Assembly: GCA_013153795.1 (NCBI GenBank)
Contig: JAADDV010000016.1
Location: 1-9,478, forward strand
Source of the DNA: Aquificota bacterium
Lineage (GTDB): Bacteria; Aquificota; Aquificia; Aquificales; Hydrogenothermaceae
Direction: 5' to 3'
Length of the DNA stretch: 9,478 bases
The notes under the pieces: model-generated
The model's input: only the letters and a program-made list of their open reading frames with translations
Told to the model about the DNA's origin: nothing
The model's database searches: none
Program-made: the position numbers and the translations under genes
In this document: in pieces, positions 5,283 through 9,478 of the stretch
Layout of the letters: each line of letters starts with the position of its first letter
Position numbering within the stretch: position 1 is the first letter of the stretch

Positions 5283-6371
5283 ATGTTTAGGTTATTTATT
5301 TTATTTTTTCTTTTATATTTTTCATTTTCTTTTAGTGGAAACCTAGTAAAAATAAAAGACGAAGTCAATGTAGTAGGAGTTAGAAATAACTTTTTAACTG
5401 GTTATGGTATTGTTGTAGGCTTAAACGGAACAGGAGATGGAACAACAAGCAGATACACTCTTTTAAGTATAGCTAATATGCTTAGAAAAATGGGAGTTTA
5501 TATAGACCCAAATCAGGTTAAAACAAAAAATGCAGCTGCTGTTATCGTTACAGCTAAAATGCCTCCTTTTGCAAAGTCAGGTATGACATTCGACGTTACA
5601 GTTGCTTCCCTAGGAGATGCGAAAGATATATCAAATGGAGTTCTAATCAGGACACCTTTAAAAGGACCAGATGGAAGAATTTACGCTTTCGCCCAAGGGC
5701 CTGTATCAACAGGAGGAGGTTTCTCAGAATCAAATAGAGGAGGGAAAGTGCAGAAAAACTTCCCTACAACAGGAGTTGTTGTTAATGGAGGAATTATAGA
5801 AAGAGACCTTCCTTTTGATTTTGGAAGTATGGATGAGCTTATTCTTACTTTGAAACATCCAGATTTTGATAAAGCTGTTGAAATCGCTGATGTGATAAAT
5901 AAACATTTTGGGAACATCGCAACAGCTTTAGATGCAACAACAGTAAAAGTTTCATATCCACCAGGAGAAAACAAAGTAGCTTTTGCATCAAAAGTCTTAA
6001 ATCTAAAAATCAAAACAGACAGTGAACCAACTATTGTTATTTATGAGAGAACAGGAACGGTTATTCTTAGTGGAGATATAAAAATAGATACACCTCTTTA
6101 TGTATCTCATGGAAATATATATGTATCTGTTACAAAAAAACCTGTAGTTTCACAACCACCACCTTTATCAGGAGGACAAACTGTTCAAACTGAGCAGATA
6201 ACAACAACAGTAGCAGAAGAAAAAGGAAGAATATTCCAGATACAGGGACCCTCTTTAAAAGACCTTGTTAAAGCTTTAAATGACCTTGGTGTATCACCAA
6301 GGGATATAATTGCAATAATACAGGCTATTAAAAACTCAGGAAAACTTCACGCAAAAATCATAATAATGTGA
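5283..6371 (+). CDS. flgI: Flagellar P-ring protein FlgI
   Basis: FlgI forms the periplasmic P-ring bushing around the rod at the peptidoglycan layer. The 362-residue product matches the usual 365-370. It starts with a cleavable signal peptide (hydrophobic 3-17, likely cleavage near Ser18/Gly19). Family-typical motifs are LTGYGIVVGLNGTGDGT (38-54), LLSIANMLRKMGV, KNAAAVIVTAKMPPFAKSG (82-100), FDVTVASLGDA (103-113) and TPLKGPDGRIYAFAQGP (124-140). The C-terminal region has VSQPPPLSGGQT and the conserved LVKALNDLGVSPRDIIAIIQAIK before the end. The ATG at 5283 has GGGGAG at 5271-5276, just after the flgH stop. The 12-nt gap and the flgA chaperone two genes upstream fit a ring-assembly module. 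It ends in a TGA that overlaps the ribosome binding site of the next gene. Confidence 0.97.
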   Translation: MFRLFILFFLLYFSFSFSGNLVKIKDEVNVVGVRNNFLTGYGIVVGLNGTGDGTTSRYTLLSIANMLRKMGVYIDPNQVKTKNAAAVIVTAKMPPFAKSGMTFDVTVASLGDAKDISNGVLIRTPLKGPDGRIYAFAQGPVSTGGGFSESNRGGKVQKNFPTTGVVVNGGIIERDLPFDFGSMDELILTLKHPDFDKAVEIADVINKHFGNIATALDATTVKVSYPPGENKVAFASKVLNLKIKTDSEPTIVIYERTGTVILSGDIKIDTPLYVSHGNIYVSVTKKPVVSQPPPLSGGQTVQTEQITTTVAEEKGRIFQIQGPSLKDLVKALNDLGVSPRDIIAIIQAIKNSGKLHAKIIIM

Positions 6372-6379
6372 GGATAATA

Positions 6380-6658
6380 ATGATTAGGATAAATCCATAC
6401 TGGGATTTTAAAAATATTCAGCAGATAAAAGACGTTGAAGAAGTTTCAAAAGAATTTGAAGCAATGTTTGTAAGAATGATTTTAAAAGAGTTTAGAAAGA
6501 CTATCCCTAATGGTCTTTTTAATACATCTTTTTCTTCCAAAATGTATTGGGATATGTTTGATATGCAAATGGCAGAAATTATTTCTTCTGGTCAAATTGG
6601 TTTAAAAGCATATATTCAAAAAGCTCTAGAGAGTTATAGTAAATATATGGGAGAGTGA
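6380..6658 (+). CDS. flgJ: Single-domain FlgJ-like rod-binding protein
   Basis: This 92-residue protein corresponds to the N-terminal rod-binding domain of FlgJ, the rod-assembly scaffold or cap. The family pattern is clear: EEVSKEFEAMFVRMILKEFRK (two blocks, 20-40), GLF at 45-47, then YWDMFDMQMAEIISSGQIGL and a final helix AYIQKALESY. The C-terminal peptidoglycan hydrolase domain of enterobacterial FlgJ is absent, as is common outside the beta/gamma-proteobacteria; another hydrolase must then open the wall. I choose ATG 6380 because GAGG (6370-6373) is 6 nt upstream. An in-frame GTG at 6368 would add four residues but overlaps the flgI stop and has no good ribosome site. It lies 8 nt after flgI and directly abuts flhA. 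Confidence 0.88.
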   Translation: MIRINPYWDFKNIQQIKDVEEVSKEFEAMFVRMILKEFRKTIPNGLFNTSFSSKMYWDMFDMQMAEIISSGQIGLKAYIQKALESYSKYMGE

Positions 6659-8746
6659 ATGAATCCAGCTTTAGAAAATATCTTTTTAAAAATAAATCAA
6701 CATTCAGATATTCTTATTGTTGTTCTTATTATTTCTATACTCGCTGCTATGGTTCTTCCTATTCCTCCTGCCTTACTAGACATTCTTCTAACAGCGAGTA
6801 TAACTTTTTCAATTGTTATACTTATGACAACTTTGTATGTAAAGAACCCTTTACAACTTTCTTCTTTTCCTTCTCTTCTCTTAATAGCAACCCTTTTCAG
6901 GCTTTCTCTAAACGTAGCAACTACAAGAAGAATCTTACTACACGGACATGAAGGACCTGATGCAGCAGGGCAGGTGATAAAAGCTTTTGGACAATTTGTT
7001 GTAGGTGGAAACTATATTGTAGGAGCAATTGTTTTTATTATTCTCGTAATAATAAACTACCTTGTTATTACAAAAGGAACAGAAAGAATTTCTGAAGTAG
7101 CAGCTCGTTTTACCCTTGATGCAATGCCTGGTAAACAGATGAGTATAGATGCAGACCTTAACGCTGGGATTATAGATGAGAAAGAAGCTCAAAGAAGAAG
7201 GCAAGAATTGGCAAAAGAAGCTGATTTTTACGGAGCAATGGACGGTGCATCTAAATTTATAAGAGGAGATGCTGTTGCTGGTATTATTGTAGCCCTTGTT
7301 AACATAATAGGTGGTCTTGCTATTGGTATTTTACAGCATGGAATGGATTTACAGTCTGCTTTAAAAACATTTACTCTCCTTACTGTTGGAGATGGTCTTG
7401 TATCTCAGATACCTTCTCTTATAACATCAACAGCAGCAGGTCTTATGGTAACAAGGGCTGTTTCTGAAGATAATCTTGGAAGAGAAATCTTTTCTCAACT
7501 TACAGCCATCCCAAAAGCTTTATATATGGCAGCAGGAACTATTTTTGCAATGGGAATTGTTCCAGGGATGCCAACTATACCTTTTTTCCTTTTAGCCGCA
7601 GTTTTAGGATTAACTGCTTATATTATGGACCAAATGCTTAAAGAAAAGGAAAAACAGGAAGCAGAAAAAAAAGCAAAAGAGCTTATAAAAGGAGTTGAAG
7701 AGGAAGAGGCTTCTCCAGAAGAATTACTTCCTCAGCCGGAAACTATAACTTTTGAAATAGGATATGCTCTTATTCCTTATGTTGATGAAAGTAAAGGTGG
7801 AGAGATAGTAAAAAGAATAAAATCTCTAAGGAAACAGCTTACAAAAGAGTTAGGAATAATAATTCCATTGATACATATAAAAGACAACCTTGAACTTAAA
7901 CCAGGAGAATATAGAATTTTAATAAGAGATGTAGAGGTAGCACGGGGAGAAATAGAGCCTGGACATTATCTTGCTATAGACACAGGCTCAACAAAAGGAA
8001 AGATTGAAGGAAAACCAACAAAAGAACCAGCCTTTGGACTTGATGCATACTGGATTCCAGAAGAACTTAAAGATAAAGCAAAAATGCTTGGATATACTGT
8101 TGTTGATATACCAACAGTAATAATAACTCATCTTTCAGAAGTTATTAAAAAACATGCTCATGAAATTCTTGGAAGAGGAGAAACAAAAGAGCTTGTGGAT
8201 GCTTTAGCAGAAAAATATCCTATTGTAAAAGAAATAGTCCCAGACCAAGTTCCTCTTAATATACTCCACAGAGTTCTTCAAAATCTACTGAAAGAAAATA
8301 TACCAATAAGAGACCTTATGACTATAATAGAAACACTTTCCGATAACATTGTTAAGACAAATGACCCAGAAATTTTAACAGAATTTGTAAGACAAGCCCT
8401 AGCTAGACTTATATCTTCTTTATACCAAAAGGACGGAACTATATATGCCTTATCTTTAGGAACAAATACAGAAAGTTTTATACTAGAAAAAGTAAAGGAA
8501 AATGAAGGTACATTACCGCCTTTTGACCCTGCTTTTGTTCAAAAGCTTATAAATGAAATATCTAAATATATGGATGTATTTATGGTAAATCAGGCAACAC
8601 CAATTCTTTTAACCTCTCCAGCAACAAGAAGATTTGTAAGAAAAATAATAGAGCATTATTTACCAAATATAGCTGTGTTATCTTATAGTGAAATAGACCC
8701 AAAATATAAAGTAAATATATTAGGAGCAGTTGAGGTTAATGGTTAG
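6659..8746 (+). CDS. flhA: Flagellar type III export gate protein FlhA
   Basis: FlhA is the large inner-membrane subunit of the flagellar type III export gate; it uses the proton motive force and binds export chaperones through its cytoplasmic domain. At 695 residues it is full length. About eight hydrophobic segments lie in the first 325 residues (for example 18-34, 40-60, 67-80, 115-136, 205-224, 240-262, 285-300, 304-323). The FHIPEP signature region is intact: RLSLNVATTRRILL (81-94), FGQFVVGGNYIVGAIVF, then the charged loop TERISEVAARFTLDAMPGKQ (141-160), DADLNAG, FYGAMDGASKF (190-200) and IRGDAVAG (201-208), with Asp204 at the conserved charged position. A Lys/Glu-rich linker (about 327-350) leads to the cytoplasmic domain. 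The start has GGGAG at 6649-6653 and directly follows the stop of the rod-binding gene. It overlaps flhF by 8 nt. Confidence 0.97.
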   Translation: MNPALENIFLKINQHSDILIVVLIISILAAMVLPIPPALLDILLTASITFSIVILMTTLYVKNPLQLSSFPSLLLIATLFRLSLNVATTRRILLHGHEGPDAAGQVIKAFGQFVVGGNYIVGAIVFIILVIINYLVITKGTERISEVAARFTLDAMPGKQMSIDADLNAGIIDEKEAQRRRQELAKEADFYGAMDGASKFIRGDAVAGIIVALVNIIGGLAIGILQHGMDLQSALKTFTLLTVGDGLVSQIPSLITSTAAGLMVTRAVSEDNLGREIFSQLTAIPKALYMAAGTIFAMGIVPGMPTIPFFLLAAVLGLTAYIMDQMLKEKEKQEAEKKAKELIKGVEEEEASPEELLPQPETITFEIGYALIPYVDESKGGEIVKRIKSLRKQLTKELGIIIPLIHIKDNLELKPGEYRILIRDVEVARGEIEPGHYLAIDTGSTKGKIEGKPTKEPAFGLDAYWIPEELKDKAKMLGYTVVDIPTVIITHLSEVIKKHAHEILGRGETKELVDALAEKYPIVKEIVPDQVPLNILHRVLQNLLKENIPIRDLMTIIETLSDNIVKTNDPEILTEFVRQALARLISSLYQKDGTIYALSLGTNTESFILEKVKENEGTLPPFDPAFVQKLINEISKYMDVFMVNQATPILLTSPATRRFVRKIIEHYLPNIAVLSYSEIDPKYKVNILGAVEVNG

Positions 8747-9478
8747 TAAAATTTATGAGGGAGAAAATATTCAAGAGCTTGTTGAAAAAGCAAAAAGTGA
8801 ACTTGGAGATAATATTAAGATTGTTCAATATGAAATATTTAAAGAAAAAAAGTGGCTTTTTTTAGGAAAAAGAAAATATAGAATTTTAGTAGAAGTAAAA
8901 GAAGAAAAAAAACCTCAGATAAATTTTGAAGAGCTTCTTAAAAAGGTAGAAAATATTATTGAAGAAAAAGTAAAAGAAGCTGTTCCACCGATAAATTCAC
9001 ATCTTCCATCTAAAAAATTAAATATTCCCCCCCATATTGAAGAAAAACTACCTGTTAATGTCGAAATATCTTCTGAGTTTACAGGAGAAGCAGTTGAACT
9101 GATTAATAGATTAATTAAAAAAGGTGTTTATCAAGATGTTGCAGAAGGAATTGTAAAAGAAGCTTGTGGTTTAGACCTTGATACAAATAAATGGGACTTA
9201 AATGCAGTTACTCTAAAAGAAGCTCTTATAAATGGTATAGAAAATAAAATTCTTTTTACAGGTTCTTTTAATGAATTAGAAAAGATTCCTAAAATAATTG
9301 CTTTCTTTGGTCCAACAGGAGTAGGAAAAACAACAAACTTATTTAAAATTGCTTCTCAGTTTGTATTAGACAAAAAAAAGAAAGTGAGTGTTATTAGTAT
9401 AGATACATTCAAAGTTGGAGCTATTCATCAAGGAAGAATTTATGCAAATATACTAAATATTCCTTTTTTAATTAATCT
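8739..9478 (+). CDS. flhF: Flagellar biosynthesis GTPase FlhF, 3' end beyond the window
   Basis: FlhF is an SRP-family GTPase that sets the position and number of flagella, usually with FlhG. From ATG 8739 the frame is open for 246 codons to the window edge. The N-terminal B domain has KIYEGENIQELVEKAKSELG and IKIVQYEIFKEKKWLFLGKRK, the usual FlhF opening. A Lys/Glu- and Pro-rich linker (about 54-110) follows, then a helical N domain (about 112-180). The G domain starts with the P-loop GPTGVGKTT (191-199) and continues to DTFKVGAIHQGRIYANIL (222-239), equivalent to the DTYRIGAxEQLxxYAxIL of relatives. Later GTPase motifs (DTAG, TKLD) lie outside the window. The ATG is 8 nt inside the end of flhA, with TGAGG at 8731-8735 upstream. 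A run of seven C (9027-9033) lies in the linker. flhG is the expected next gene. Confidence 0.95.
   Translation, partial: MVSKIYEGENIQELVEKAKSELGDNIKIVQYEIFKEKKWLFLGKRKYRILVEVKEEKKPQINFEELLKKVENIIEEKVKEAVPPINSHLPSKKLNIPPHIEEKLPVNVEISSEFTGEAVELINRLIKKGVYQDVAEGIVKEACGLDLDTNKWDLNAVTLKEALINGIENKILFTGSFNELEKIPKIIAFFGPTGVGKTTNLFKIASQFVLDKKKKVSVISIDTFKVGAIHQGRIYANILNIPFLIN
9027..9033 (+). repeat. Seven-C homopolymer inside flhF
   Basis: A C7 run encodes parts of Ile-Pro-Pro-His (CCC CCC C) in the FlhF linker. It is the longest G/C homopolymer in the window, and CCC is a rarely used Pro codon in these genes. Gain or loss of one base would shift the frame upstream of the GTPase domain. Confidence 0.9.

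Noticed and set aside
5737..5746. Internal GGAGG plus in-frame GTG in flgI
   Set aside because: Spacing is short and the resulting fragment has no known meaning; kept only as a chance control for the Rpn internal start.
5681..6013. Minus-strand 110-codon frame inside flgI
   Set aside because: Antisense of conserved FlgI sequence; no family match recognised.
6368..6379. GTG at 6368 as the start of the rod-binding protein
   Set aside because: It overlaps the flgI stop and lacks a well-placed ribosome site, while ATG 6380 has GAGG 6 nt upstream.
6655..6951. A 98-codon open frame starting just before flhA
   Set aside because: It lies in another frame of flhA and translates to low-complexity Ser/Phe/Tyr sequence; flhA is clearly the real gene.
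6938..7204. Minus-strand 88-codon frame inside flhA
   Set aside because: Antisense to the FHIPEP signature region; Cys/Tyr/Asn-rich translation typical of a shadow frame.

Overview
The window is AT-rich (roughly 30% GC by eye), with AGA as the dominant Arg codon and Lys/Glu/Ile-rich proteins. PurN, a YeiH-type exporter, an Rpn-type nuclease and a compact flagellar operon together suggest a thermophilic Aquificota bacterium, most like the low-GC Hydrogenothermaceae (Sulfurihydrogenibium-like). That placement is an inference from protein style and content. No rRNA gene or other taxonomic marker is present.

All well-supported genes lie on the + strand. Positions 1-197 are non-coding apart from a possible divergent gene start at the left edge (minus strand, ATG at 18). 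purN (198-845, TTG start) is followed by a 100-nt gap and a YeiH/UPF0324 membrane protein (946-1965). The exporter stop codon lies inside a strong intrinsic terminator hairpin (1960-1987). Only 33 nt after that stop, an Rpn-family PD-(D/E)XK nuclease gene starts (1999-2796). It has a consensus TATAAT 7 nt before its ATG, no Shine-Dalgarno sequence, and an in-frame stop directly before the ATG, which suggests a leaderless message. Inside its 3' third is a strong GGAGG with an in-frame TTG at ideal spacing. This could give a separate 70-codon C-terminal product, like the intragenic antitoxins described for E. coli Rpn proteins. It is the most interesting signal in the window.

After a 113-nt gap with a possible sigma-28-like promoter, a tightly packed flagellar operon runs to the window end: flgG (distal rod), flgA (P-ring chaperone), flgH (L-ring lipoprotein), flgI (P-ring), a single-domain flgJ-like rod-binding protein, flhA (export gate) and flhF (SRP-type GTPase, cut by the window end). 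Neighbouring genes overlap or lie within 12 nt, so co-transcription and translational coupling are likely. The genes build the rod, its periplasmic and outer-membrane bushings and the export gate, and position the flagellum. The L- and P-ring genes imply a diderm cell.

Apart from the Rpn gene the content is ordinary housekeeping and motility. I see no CRISPR array, RNA gene, insertion sequence or clearly new multi-gene system.
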